From NCBI GenBank assembly GCA_030605265.1, contig JAUWIR010000300.1, positions 1-5,954 of the forward strand: a stretch of 5,954 nucleotides of DNA. The letters run 5' to 3'. Below are positions 1 to 5,412 of the stretch, piece by piece (position 1 is the first letter of the stretch; every line of letters starts with the position of its first letter). This stretch comes from Pseudomonadota bacterium. Lineage in GTDB: Bacteria; SZUA-182; DTGQ01. The translations under genes were made by a program, and so were the position numbers. The notes under the pieces were generated by a model. It had not been told where the DNA came from. It searched no databases and saw only the letters and a program-made list of their open reading frames with translations.

Positions 1-717
1 TGTATACCTACAAATAAACCAGAGGAACTTGATTGCATACTTAACAAGATTATTAGTTTCGAAAATAATTATCACCAATTAAAATCCCCTTCCGTATTCA
101 TACTTTCAGATAATGATTTACCTTTGTATTCTGAACAAGCTGAAATCTATATAAGAGAGTTTCTCGAGAATAAATATTTTGTTAAACATATCTCACTGAG
201 TGAATTTATTTCAGGCAGCGAGTTTAATGAAATAGCCAAAAGAAAAATTGAAAGCAAACTTATTGATGCATTTAATGACAATACACAGAATATTCAATTT
301 ATTGGTCACGGCGGAATAAGGGTCTGGTGTCATGAAGAAATATTAAACTCAAGACTTAGTGTAGGACAATTTCAAAGATTCACTACAAATAGTTTATCCC
401 CAATAGTTTTTGCCTTCACCTGTTGGAATGGCTATTTTGATCATCCTGAAATGGAGTGTATTGCCGAACGTTTGCTGGAGATTAATGGCGGCGCCACAGC
501 GATTGTAACATCAACAAGAAATCAGAACCCTTATGAAAATCATCATTTTGCTAATGAACTGAACCGCTTTTTTACTTCAGGACAAACCATGACCTTAGGT
601 GAAATGGTTACTAAAGCAAAGAACAAAATTCTTATTTCCTATCATGGCGAATATCCGGAAGTTATTTACAATAACATACTTATTGGCGACCCTGGTTTAA
701 TTCTATCTGGTGAGTGA
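1..717 (+). CDS. Gingipain-type cysteine protease (peptidase C25 family), C-terminal part, 5' end outside window
   Basis: The frame is open from base 1 to the TGA at 715-717, giving 238 visible residues, so the true start lies upstream. The fragment resembles the catalytic domain of peptidase family C25 (clan CD, related to caspases). It shows a PEELDCILNKI segment like the one that precedes the domain in C25 proteins, then a strand VFILSD, then IGHGG with the presumed catalytic His at visible residue 103 (bases 307-309). The strand IVFAFTCWNG follows, with the presumed nucleophile Cys141 (421-423), then IAERLLEINGGATAIVTSTR and a terminal NILIGDPGL, typical of C25 ends. The His-Cys order and roughly 40-residue spacing fit the family. 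Such enzymes are usually exported, but the signal peptide would lie outside the window. The protein stops right after the catalytic domain, with no visible C-terminal sorting domain. A TTG at 124 is only an internal codon. Substrate is unknown. The family call is by eye. Confidence 0.85.
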   Translation, partial: CIPTNKPEELDCILNKIISFENNYHQLKSPSVFILSDNDLPLYSEQAEIYIREFLENKYFVKHISLSEFISGSEFNEIAKRKIESKLIDAFNDNTQNIQFIGHGGIRVWCHEEILNSRLSVGQFQRFTTNSLSPIVFAFTCWNGYFDHPEMECIAERLLEINGGATAIVTSTRNQNPYENHHFANELNRFFTSGQTMTLGEMVTKAKNKILISYHGEYPEVIYNNILIGDPGLILSGE

Positions 718-723
718 AAGACG

Positions 724-752
724 TTGATTAAAATCCATAACCTTCGTATAAT
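724..752 (+). promoter_or_regulatory. Sigma-70 type promoter for sufCB
   Basis: A -35 element TTGATT (724-729) is followed after exactly 17 bp by a perfect TATAAT -10 (747-752). The predicted transcription start is near 759, leaving about 48 nt of leader before the sufC ATG. It begins only seven bases after the protease stop codon, so sufCB can be transcribed independently of the upstream gene. No clear operator palindrome (for example of IscR/Rrf2 type) was seen around it. Confidence 0.7.
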
Positions 753-806
753 AGAAAAACTACATTTAAGTCTGTTTGCAGCTCATTAGCAAATAAGGAG
801 AAAAAA

Positions 807-1562
807 ATGCTTCTTATCGAGGACCTTCAGGTAAAGCTGGCTGATAAGGAAATTTTAAAACATGTTAATCTGGAAATTCAGCCGGGGGAAACCCATATTC
901 TCTTTGGTCCTAACGGCTCCGGGAAGACATCCCTTTTAATGACTATTATGGGCTATCCGCAATATAAAGTCACTGGGGGAAAAATTTTTTTTCAGGGTCA
1001 AGATATCACTAATCTCCCCATAAATGAACGTGCCAAACTGGGCATTGGCATCTCTTATCAGCGTCCGCCAACCATCAGCGGCGTCAAGATAAAACAGCTC
1101 CTTGAATTCTGTACCAAAGGCAAAATAAGCTCGGAAGCTTTGGCGGAAAAAGTAAATTTCAGTGAATTTCTTGATCGAAATATTAATGAGGGGTTTTCAG
1201 GTGGAGAAATAAAACGCTCGGAATTACTTCAGCTCATGGCTCAAGATGCCGAACTTTTGCTGTTTGATGAACCGGAATCAGGTGTTGACCTTGAAAATAT
1301 CAACCTCATTGGCAACACAATCAATAAACTCCTGCAAAGGGAATTTAAGATAGACGCAAATAAATCCCGAAGGGAAATAAACAGGGAACGAAATAAAATG
1401 GGATTAATCATTACCCATACAGGGTTTATTCTGGATTATATAACTGCAGATAAGGGGCAGGTACTTTACGATGGAGTATTAACCTGTGCAACCAATCCAC
1501 AGCAAATTTTCAAGTGCATAAGTGAAGTTGGTTATGAGGAGTGTATACGATGTGCGATTTAA
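807..1562 (+). CDS. sufC: SufC-type ABC ATPase of Fe-S cluster assembly (minimal SUF/SMS system)
   Basis: This is the cytosolic ATPase that powers the SufB scaffold during Fe-S cluster assembly; it is soluble and not a transporter. All ABC motifs are present in the 251 residues: Walker A GPNGSGKT (34-41), Q-loop Gln85, signature SGGE (131-134), Walker B LLLFDE (150-155, catalytic Glu155), D-loop SGVD (158-161) and switch His204. The sequence FSGGEIKRSELLQ and the motif ITHTGFILDYI identify SufC among ABC proteins. A charged segment at about 177-198 (REFKIDANKSRREINRERNK) lies before the switch strand and looks longer than in E. coli SufC. The protein ends YEECIRCAI with a Cys pair. Both traits recall archaeal-type SufC, from memory of the family. 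The start is ATG, with AAGGAG at 795-800 six bases upstream. The 3' end overlaps sufB by 13 bp, which indicates translational coupling. Confidence 0.95.
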   Translation: MLLIEDLQVKLADKEILKHVNLEIQPGETHILFGPNGSGKTSLLMTIMGYPQYKVTGGKIFFQGQDITNLPINERAKLGIGISYQRPPTISGVKIKQLLEFCTKGKISSEALAEKVNFSEFLDRNINEGFSGGEIKRSELLQLMAQDAELLLFDEPESGVDLENINLIGNTINKLLQREFKIDANKSRREINRERNKMGLIITHTGFILDYITADKGQVLYDGVLTCATNPQQIFKCISEVGYEECIRCAI

Positions 1563-2749
1563 ACAGAAAAATATACCAGACAGAAGAAAGAAAAGACCCT
1601 TTTGGTCAAGATTTTGATATAAACGATTATCAGGCCGTTTCAGCACCACACAATTATATAGAAGACCTTAAAGCCCTACCGGAAACAGATAAAACCCGCA
1701 TGATTCAGGCAGGTATCGATACGGAAGAAGCAAAAAGCTCCGGTACCTTTATTCAAAAAGACACTTCAATAATTCATGCTCATTCCTTACAGGAAGGCTT
1801 GGAGATTAAACCGATCAAGGAAGCTCTAGAGCAATATGACTGGCTAAAAGAGTACTATTGGAAACTTATGCCCATAAATACCGATTCCTTTACTGCCAAG
1901 GCCCACACAGATTTACACAATGGTTATGTTATCCGAACGTTGCCTGGGCATAAGGTAATTTTGCCGGTCCAGGCTTGCATATATATGGAAAAAGAGGGTC
2001 TTAATCAAAATGTTCACAACATCATTATTGCAGAAGAGGGCTCAGAATTACATATTATCAGTGGTTGTGCCACCTCAAGTCATATGCGAAAGGGGCTGCA
2101 CATCGGCGTTTCCGAATTTTATATAAAAAAGAAGGCCAAGGTAAGCTTTACCATGATTCACAGTTGGGCTGAGGAAATGATCGTGCGGCCCAGATCAGTG
2201 GCCATGGTAGAAGAAGACGGCCTTTTTATCAATAATTACATTTGCTTAAAACCGGTAAAATCTCTGCAAATGAACCCTACCACACTTTTAGCAGGAAAAG
2301 GGGCAGTGGCTCGATTTAATAATCTTTTGATAGCCGGTCCAGGCTCCAAGATGGATATTGGGGGTCGAATTTTTTTAAAAAAGGAAAACACCCGTGCGGA
2401 GATTATCTCCCGTGCCATCACCAATGGAGGGAATATTATCGCCCGCGGTGCTCTGGTGGGAGAAGTACCGGGTGTTAAAGCGCATCTTGAGTGCCGAGGA
2501 TTGATCCTCAATGGAGGCAGTATGCACGCCATCCCTGAATTAGAGGGGAGGGCCGATGGTGTGGAAATGTCTCATGAGGCTGCTGTGGGCAAAATTGCCC
2601 AAGAGGAAATACTCTATCTTATGTCTCGCGGAATGAGTGAGGAGGAAGCAATATCTACTATTGTGCGGGGATTTTTAAATGTGGACATTCCCGAGCTGCC
2701 TTCCCAATTGAAAGCTGAAATCGATAAAGCAGTCGGCCTCAGTGACTAA
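1550..2749 (+). CDS. sufB: SufB/SufD-family Fe-S cluster scaffold (SmsB-like)
   Basis: Scaffold partner of SufC on which Fe-S clusters are assembled in the cytosol. ATG at 1550 is the best start: GAGGAG at 1536-1541 sits eight bases upstream, whereas an in-frame GTG at 1541 would overlap that ribosome site. This gives 399 residues, clearly shorter than E. coli SufB (about 495). The N-terminal third is variable. From about residue 90 the protein follows the SufBD beta-helix pattern, with a conserved-type ISGC motif in the middle, then LECRGL (Cys315), then SHEAAVGKIAQEEILYLMSRGMSEEEAI near the end. His342-Glu343 correspond to the conserved His-Glu of SufB. At the position of E. coli SufB Cys405 there is Gly333 (ELEGR against VECR, aligned by eye). 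A single SufB/D gene next to sufC, with no sufS, sufU or sufD, matches the minimal SmsCB arrangement, which presumably works as SufB2C2. Confidence 0.93.
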   Translation: MCDLNRKIYQTEERKDPFGQDFDINDYQAVSAPHNYIEDLKALPETDKTRMIQAGIDTEEAKSSGTFIQKDTSIIHAHSLQEGLEIKPIKEALEQYDWLKEYYWKLMPINTDSFTAKAHTDLHNGYVIRTLPGHKVILPVQACIYMEKEGLNQNVHNIIIAEEGSELHIISGCATSSHMRKGLHIGVSEFYIKKKAKVSFTMIHSWAEEMIVRPRSVAMVEEDGLFINNYICLKPVKSLQMNPTTLLAGKGAVARFNNLLIAGPGSKMDIGGRIFLKKENTRAEIISRAITNGGNIIARGALVGEVPGVKAHLECRGLILNGGSMHAIPELEGRADGVEMSHEAAVGKIAQEEILYLMSRGMSEEEAISTIVRGFLNVDIPELPSQLKAEIDKAVGLSD

Positions 2750-2767
2750 AGATATGATGTAAAAAAT

Positions 2768-2791
2768 TGCCATATCCTTACTGATATGGTA
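2768..2791 (+). terminator. Weak hairpin after sufB, possible transcript end
   Basis: CCATATC (2770-2776) pairs with GATATGG (2783-2789) around a 6-nt loop, extended outward by one G-U and one U-A pair. It lies 18 bp after the sufB stop. There is no T-tract downstream, so it is not a classical intrinsic terminator. It may only be a 3' stabilising hairpin. Confidence 0.3.
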
Positions 2792-3240
2792 CCTCACAAA
2801 ATATTCCCCCAGCCCATCTATAAATGCATCGATTCCAAGTTTCATCCACTTCTTTGGTGGTTCGCTCAGACCATACTTCCCCTACTCAAAATAATTACAC
2901 AGATAATACGTTAATTATAAGCATATTAAACATCAACAGAGAGTTGCTATTTATTTTCAAAAATTAGAGTGAAAAATTTCCCTCTTCTGAGTAAAATCTT
3001 TTATTTTTTCAATAAGAAATAGCTCCACCATAGAAAATACGAGTTCTTTCATACATGTTATGGTTCCAGCGTACCAAAGAATATTATTGATCCTACCCCA
3101 CCCAGGCAATTTTCTTCCAGCTATCCATATCGAGGAAAATATGTAAGGAAAGCATGTTTGAAGAAAAAAAATAATGGTTTCCTTCTCAAAAAATAATAAA
3201 AAACAGATACTTATTTTAGTCATTTTATTTTTTTCCAACT

Positions 3241-3255
3241 TGGTACAAAATTTGC
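3241..3255 (+). promoter_or_regulatory. Candidate sigma-54 (RpoN) promoter, -24/-12
   Basis: TGGTAC, five bases, then TTGC: the GG (3242-3243) and GC (3254-3255) are separated by exactly ten bases, as sigma-54 requires. The only departure from the TGGCAC-N5-TTGC core is T for C in the first half. The start site would be about 3267, one base before the ATG of the first small repeat element and about 417 bp upstream of the exported-protein gene. CATAT (3126-3130) and ATATG (3139-3143) form a weak dyad near -130 that could be an activator site, but this is speculative. Confidence 0.45.
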
Positions 3256-3264
3256 CTTCCCTTT

Positions 3265-3306
3265 AATATGAACTTTGAAAAATTAACTTTAAATTTAGGG
3301 AGGTGA
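3265..3306 (+). repeat. Small element copy 1 (AATATGAACTTTGAA ... GGGAGGTGA)
   Basis: The 15-mer AATATGAACTTTGAA (3265-3279) and the 9-mer GGGAGGTGA (3298-3306) recur together at 3575-3598. Here they are 18 bp apart. From ATG 3268 they form one frame encoding MNFEKLTLNLGR and ending in TGA. The final GGGAGGTGA resembles a strong ribosome-binding site, but no usable start codon with an open frame follows. The ATG lies essentially at the predicted sigma-54 start site, so if it is translated it would be nearly leaderless. Function is unknown. Confidence 0.5.
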
Positions 3307-3545
3307 GGATTTTTTCATTTACTATGTGATTCAAAAAAATATGTTGTAAATAAAAAAATTAAATCGGATAAGTTGCTATTCTTACTCTTAAAATACGCTT
3401 TGCTGCAATCGCTTTTTATTGATTCTCGCACTCTGATTCATTTTCAAGCTTTCTTTGCGAACAAGATTATGTGCTCGTTCTCTTTTTGCTCTCATCTAAA
3501 ATCAACTTAACTAAAGCTTTTATTTTGGGAATATGTTAAGGCGAA

Positions 3546-3566
3546 TAACCTAATAGGTTAAAACCT
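3546..3566 (+). promoter_or_regulatory. Overlapping inverted repeats, possible operator or alternative RNA hairpins
   Basis: TAACCTA and TAGGTTA (3546-3552 and 3554-3560) form a perfect 7-bp-arm palindrome around a single A. The right arm can instead pair forward, as AGGTT (3555-3559) with AACCT (3562-3566). The three half-sites alternate as AACCT, AGGTT, AACCT. This suits either a protein operator or two mutually exclusive short pairings in an RNA leader. As RNA hairpins the loops are very small (1-3 nt), so the DNA-operator reading is more likely. Confidence 0.35.
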
Positions 3567-3574
3567 CAGGGCAA

Positions 3575-3598
3575 AATATGAACTTTGAAGGGAGGTGA
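3575..3598 (+). repeat. Small element copy 2 (AATATGAACTTTGAA joined to GGGAGGTGA)
   Basis: Same 15-mer (3575-3589) and 9-mer (3590-3598) as at 3265-3306, here directly abutting. ATG 3578 encodes MNFEGR followed by TGA. It has a modest AGGG ribosome site (3568-3571) six bases upstream. The two copies differ by an 18-bp in-frame insertion or deletion, so start, first four codons, last two codons and stop are all shared. The terminal GGGAGGTGA again has no following start codon. It could be a leader peptide or a relic of a duplicated upstream region. Confidence 0.5.
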
Positions 3599-3683
3599 AA
3601 AGTACTTAAATATTAAGGTCCATCGTGTAGTCAGGGTTTTTGTGAACAACTTTCATTCATGATCCTCAGGAGGGAATTTTTTA

Positions 3684-4496
3684 ATGTTTAACAACAAGAA
3701 ACTCACAATCATTTTTTTATCAGTGGTTATTCTTACTGCCTTATTCCTAATTTATTCACCAATTGCTCAAGCACAAAATTGGGCTGCACTACCTCCGTAT
3801 AATACTTTATGGCCTTTGTGGTCACCTACTTATGCTCCCATTGATGCAGTTACCGGTTTGCCAGTCCCAATAATCAATGAACTGACCCCTAACACCATAT
3901 TGCCTGTTCAACCCGGGCTCACTTGGGATCCATCTGATCCCAATCCCTGGCTACTTTATAATACACCTTTGGGCATGGCCTATTATGAACCACTAGGCGG
4001 CGTAAATTTATGGCCCCCATCTTCTTTTCTTGGTGCTGGCGGCGCCGCACTGCCTATCGGTCTTCCAACCGACTATGGATATTTGCCTGCAACAGATCCG
4101 GCATGGTTACAAACCAATGTACCAACAGGAAATATAGCAGCCTATTTTTACCTGAAGTCATTATTTAGCCTCGGCCTCGGCACCGGCCCGGCTGTTTTAC
4201 CAACTACTTTCATACCAAGTTTTGCCGGAATTCCTTTATTCTCAGGTGCTAGCGCACTTATTCCTCCTGCAAGCGCACTTCTTCCATATATACCTCCACT
4301 TCCTATTATTCCGCCAACAATTATTGCTCCTCTTCCAATTACTGCTATTGCTCCTCTTCCAATTACTGCTATTGCTCCTCCAATTACTGCTATCGCTCCT
4401 CCAATTACTGCTATCGCACCTCCAATTACTGCTATTGCTCCACCAGCTATCTCCGGAGCATTAGCATTATGGTTGGCGTCACAAGCTTTGTGGTAA
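3684..4496 (+). CDS. Exported Pro/Trp/Leu-rich protein with ITAIAPP repeats, unknown function
   Basis: I do not recognise this 270-residue protein. It starts at ATG 3684 with AGGAGGG (3668-3674) nine bases upstream. Residues 1-30 are a clear Sec signal peptide: MFNNKK, a hydrophobic core (7-24), then SPIAQA with a signal peptidase I site AQA after Ala30. There is no lipobox Cys. The mature part has no Cys, Arg or His, one Lys and about seven acidic residues, so it is slightly acidic and otherwise uncharged. It is rich in Pro, Leu, Ile, Ala, Trp and Tyr, with aromatic-proline motifs such as LWPLWSP and NLWPP. Residues about 214-254 are a tandem array, two IAPLPITA and three IAPPITA units plus a partial one. 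The end, GALALWLASQALW, is hydrophobic and terminates in Trp. Composition suggests an extracellular, envelope or matrix protein rather than an enzyme. It is monocistronic, with a long leader upstream and a strong terminator downstream. Confidence 0.85.
   Translation: MFNNKKLTIIFLSVVILTALFLIYSPIAQAQNWAALPPYNTLWPLWSPTYAPIDAVTGLPVPIINELTPNTILPVQPGLTWDPSDPNPWLLYNTPLGMAYYEPLGGVNLWPPSSFLGAGGAALPIGLPTDYGYLPATDPAWLQTNVPTGNIAAYFYLKSLFSLGLGTGPAVLPTTFIPSFAGIPLFSGASALIPPASALLPYIPPLPIIPPTIIAPLPITAIAPLPITAIAPPITAIAPPITAIAPPITAIAPPAISGALALWLASQALW
4323..4445 (+). repeat. In-frame tandem repeat, 24-bp and 21-bp units
   Basis: Two identical 24-bp units (4323-4346, 4347-4370) encode IAPLPITA. Three 21-bp units (4371-4391, 4392-4412, 4413-4433) encode IAPPITA, and a truncated unit runs to about 4445. 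The 21-bp units differ from one another only at third codon positions. Loss of a single codon (CTT, Leu) converts the long unit to the short one. Every unit is a multiple of three, so copy-number changes would keep the frame. The array also creates spurious long frames on both strands. Confidence 0.95.
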
Positions 4497-4533
4497 GCAT
4501 TTTTTGCATGCTTAGATTGTTTTCGCATGCCTA

Positions 4534-4568
4534 AAAAAGGGCCCCGTATCCAAAACGGGGCCCTTTTT
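4534..4568 (+). terminator. Strong intrinsic terminator, probably bidirectional
   Basis: A perfect 14-bp stem (4534-4547 with 4555-4568) has a 7-nt loop. Its core GGGCCCCGT/ACGGGGCCC is flanked by A5 on the left and T5 on the right. It lies 37 bp after the stop of the exported-protein gene. The A/T symmetry means it can also stop transcripts arriving from the minus-strand gene on its right. Two GCATGC palindromes sit just before it (4506-4511, 4524-4529). Confidence 0.93.
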
Positions 4569-4799
4569 ATTTATACTTACCTCGGGCATAAATTTCGTTT
4601 TATATAACCACAGAGATGATATGTTAAATAAAGTGTCACGCTTTCCTCAGAAGCGTACAATGTAATAAACTTTCCGAAAGAAACCATTGAACAAAGGAGG
4701 GAAAGCACAGAGAATACACAGAGAGCAAAGAGTTTTAATCTTCTCTGTGCCCTCTGTGGTGAGATTTAAAAAGTGTACTTTGTGGCTTTGCTTAGTATA
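4569..4799. other. Spacer between the terminator and the convergent small gene
   Basis: No gene. It contains a small hairpin ACGCTT/AAGCGT (4638-4643 with 4651-4656), an orphan AGGAGGG at about 4695-4701 with no start codon in range, a lone CCACAGAG near 4610, and the CACAGAG/CTCTGTG inverted repeat listed separately. Confidence 0.6.
4706..4758. repeat. CACAGAG/CTCTGTG dispersed inverted repeat
   Basis: Two CACAGAG copies (4706-4712, 4717-4723) face two CTCTGTG copies (4743-4749, 4752-4758). CACAGAGA (4717-4724) pairs with TCTCTGTG (4742-4749), and the outer 7-mers pair across a small asymmetric internal loop, giving an interrupted hairpin. Repeats of this type are, from memory, scattered in many deltaproteobacterial genomes. 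It sits just beyond the 3' end of the minus-strand gene and may protect or end its transcript. Confidence 0.75.
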
Positions 4800-5042
4800 T
4801 TAATTATTTTTTGCTCCAATAAAGAATTCAACCCGTTTTTTAATACTTTCAAAAAGCTCTTTCCTTTCTTGAACCTCTCTCATCTTTTCTTGAATTGAAT
4901 CAACTTCAGGATTAAAAAGACAGACACCAAAAGAGCAATTAACACTGAAAATTTCATTTAATTGGTGACTAAGAAGAGTGATCTCTTCATTTAAATTATT
5001 TATTTCTCTGGCAAGTATCTCTTTTTCATTTTTCTTTTTCAT
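4800..5042 (-). CDS. Small helical-hairpin protein with a CX4C turn, unknown function
   Basis: This is an 80-residue protein that I do not recognise. The start is ATG at 5042-5040: GGAGGG (5055-5050) is placed seven bases upstream, whereas an in-frame GTG at 5057 would overlap that site. Residues 10-31 show a clean heptad pattern (Leu10, Ile14, Leu17, Ile21, Leu24, Leu28, Ile31). Residues 47-74 show a second one (Val47, Ile50, Met54, Val57, Phe64, Ile67, Val71, Phe74). The 15-residue link between them holds Cys36 and Cys41 in a CSFGVC motif and an Asn-Pro. An antiparallel coiled-coil hairpin with two cysteines at its tip is therefore predicted. There is no signal peptide or membrane segment, so it is probably cytosolic. 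The N-terminus is very Lys/Glu-rich. It is convergent with the exported-protein gene and has no operon partner in the window. Metal binding or dimerisation through the cysteines is possible but unproven. Confidence 0.7.
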   Translation of the reverse strand: MKKKNEKEILAREINNLNEEITLLSHQLNEIFSVNCSFGVCLFNPEVDSIQEKMREVQERKELFESIKKRVEFFIGAKNN

Positions 5043-5086
5043 TTCTATACCCTCCACTCTGTTTAATAGATTAGTTTATTACTTTA

Positions 5087-5116
5087 CCCTTATGCCTAAA
5101 GGGAATCTTCCCTTAT
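5087..5116. promoter_or_regulatory. Possible operator upstream of the small minus-strand gene
   Basis: AAGGGAA (5099-5105) and TTCCCTT (5108-5114) form a perfect 7-bp dyad around TC. CCCTTAT also occurs as a direct repeat at 5087-5093 and 5110-5116, 23 bp (about two helical turns) apart. The block is centred about 60 bp upstream of the ATG at 5042. I found no convincing -35/-10 pair next to it. Confidence 0.25.
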
Positions 5117-5367
5117 CCACTAAAGGAAAAGGATCAATTTTCATGCCAATAGATCACCAAGAAATAGATCAGAGAATTCTCTTGTGGGTTCACTTAAAGA
5201 TCTCTTTCTTTTTCTAATGGGAACGGGAAAAAAGAGGGCAAATAAAAGATCCTGGTCGTAGCAGAGGGAAGGGCAAAGGCGTTTTTCAGTATAACTATTA
5301 TGGAAAAAATACATACAATTTATGGAGATTAATTTTCTGAATTTTTCTATTGCCAAAAAAAATTATC

Positions 5368-5396
5368 TTGACTTTATAAATAGGAATCTATTTAAT
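5368..5396 (+). promoter_or_regulatory. Strong-looking sigma-70 promoter reading into the AGCTG array
   Basis: TTGACT (5368-5373), a 17-bp spacer, then TTTAAT (5391-5396): five of six matches in each hexamer. The spacer and -10 contain a 7-bp-arm dyad, TAAATAG (5377-5383) and CTATTTA (5388-5394). This is a plausible repressor site; its TAGGAAT core loosely recalls Rrf2-family operators, which is speculation. The predicted start is near 5403, about ten bases before the AGCTG repeats. No protein gene follows. Confidence 0.55.
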
Positions 5397-5412
5397 TTAG
5401 AAGCCTTTAAAT

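Larger units (their letters stand above)
2750..3683. other. 934-bp gene-poor region between sufB and the exported-protein gene
   Basis: No convincing gene is present. The longest reading frame (minus strand, 3238 to 2957) begins with TTG or an ATG without a ribosome site and has no recognisable content. The left part, 2792-3240, is unremarkable AT-rich DNA. The right part, from 3241, carries a sigma-54 promoter candidate, two copies of an ATGAACTTTGAA/GGGAGGTGA element and overlapping inverted repeats. It probably acts as a long regulatory leader for the gene at 3684. Confidence 0.7.

Noticed and set aside
1541..1549. GTG start for sufB nine bases upstream of the chosen ATG
   Set aside because: It overlaps the GAGGAG ribosome site that is correctly spaced for ATG 1550.
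2236..2532. 98-codon minus-strand frame inside sufB
   Set aside because: It is antisense to strongly conserved SufB coding sequence and has no recognisable content.
2957..3238. 93-codon minus-strand frame in the sufB downstream region
   Set aside because: TTG start or an internal ATG without a ribosome site, Phe/Ile-rich composition expected of AT-rich spacer, and no recognisable motif. A decayed small gene cannot be fully excluded.
3344..3372. Sigma-70 promoter TTGTAA-N17-GATAAG upstream of the exported-protein gene
   Set aside because: Only four of six matches in each hexamer in very AT-rich sequence, which is too weak to call.
2942..3380. AGTTGCTATT occurring at 2942-2951 and 3371-3380
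   Set aside because: A lone 10-mer match in AT-rich DNA with no shared flanks is close to chance expectation.
4222..4464. Plus-strand Leu-rich frame within the exported-protein gene
   Set aside because: It is an out-of-frame reading of the same tandem repeat, giving poly-Leu/Gln.
4148..4528. Minus-strand frame with GAIAVIG repeats
   Set aside because: It is the reverse complement of the ITAIAPP array. The repeat periodicity keeps it open, and its end runs into the terminator region.
4978..5217. 79-codon plus-strand Phe/Ser-rich frame
   Set aside because: It is antisense to the start of the small coiled-coil gene and has no ribosome site.
5141..5356. 71-codon minus-strand frame
   Set aside because: No ribosome site or recognisable domain, and it sits in low-complexity spacer.
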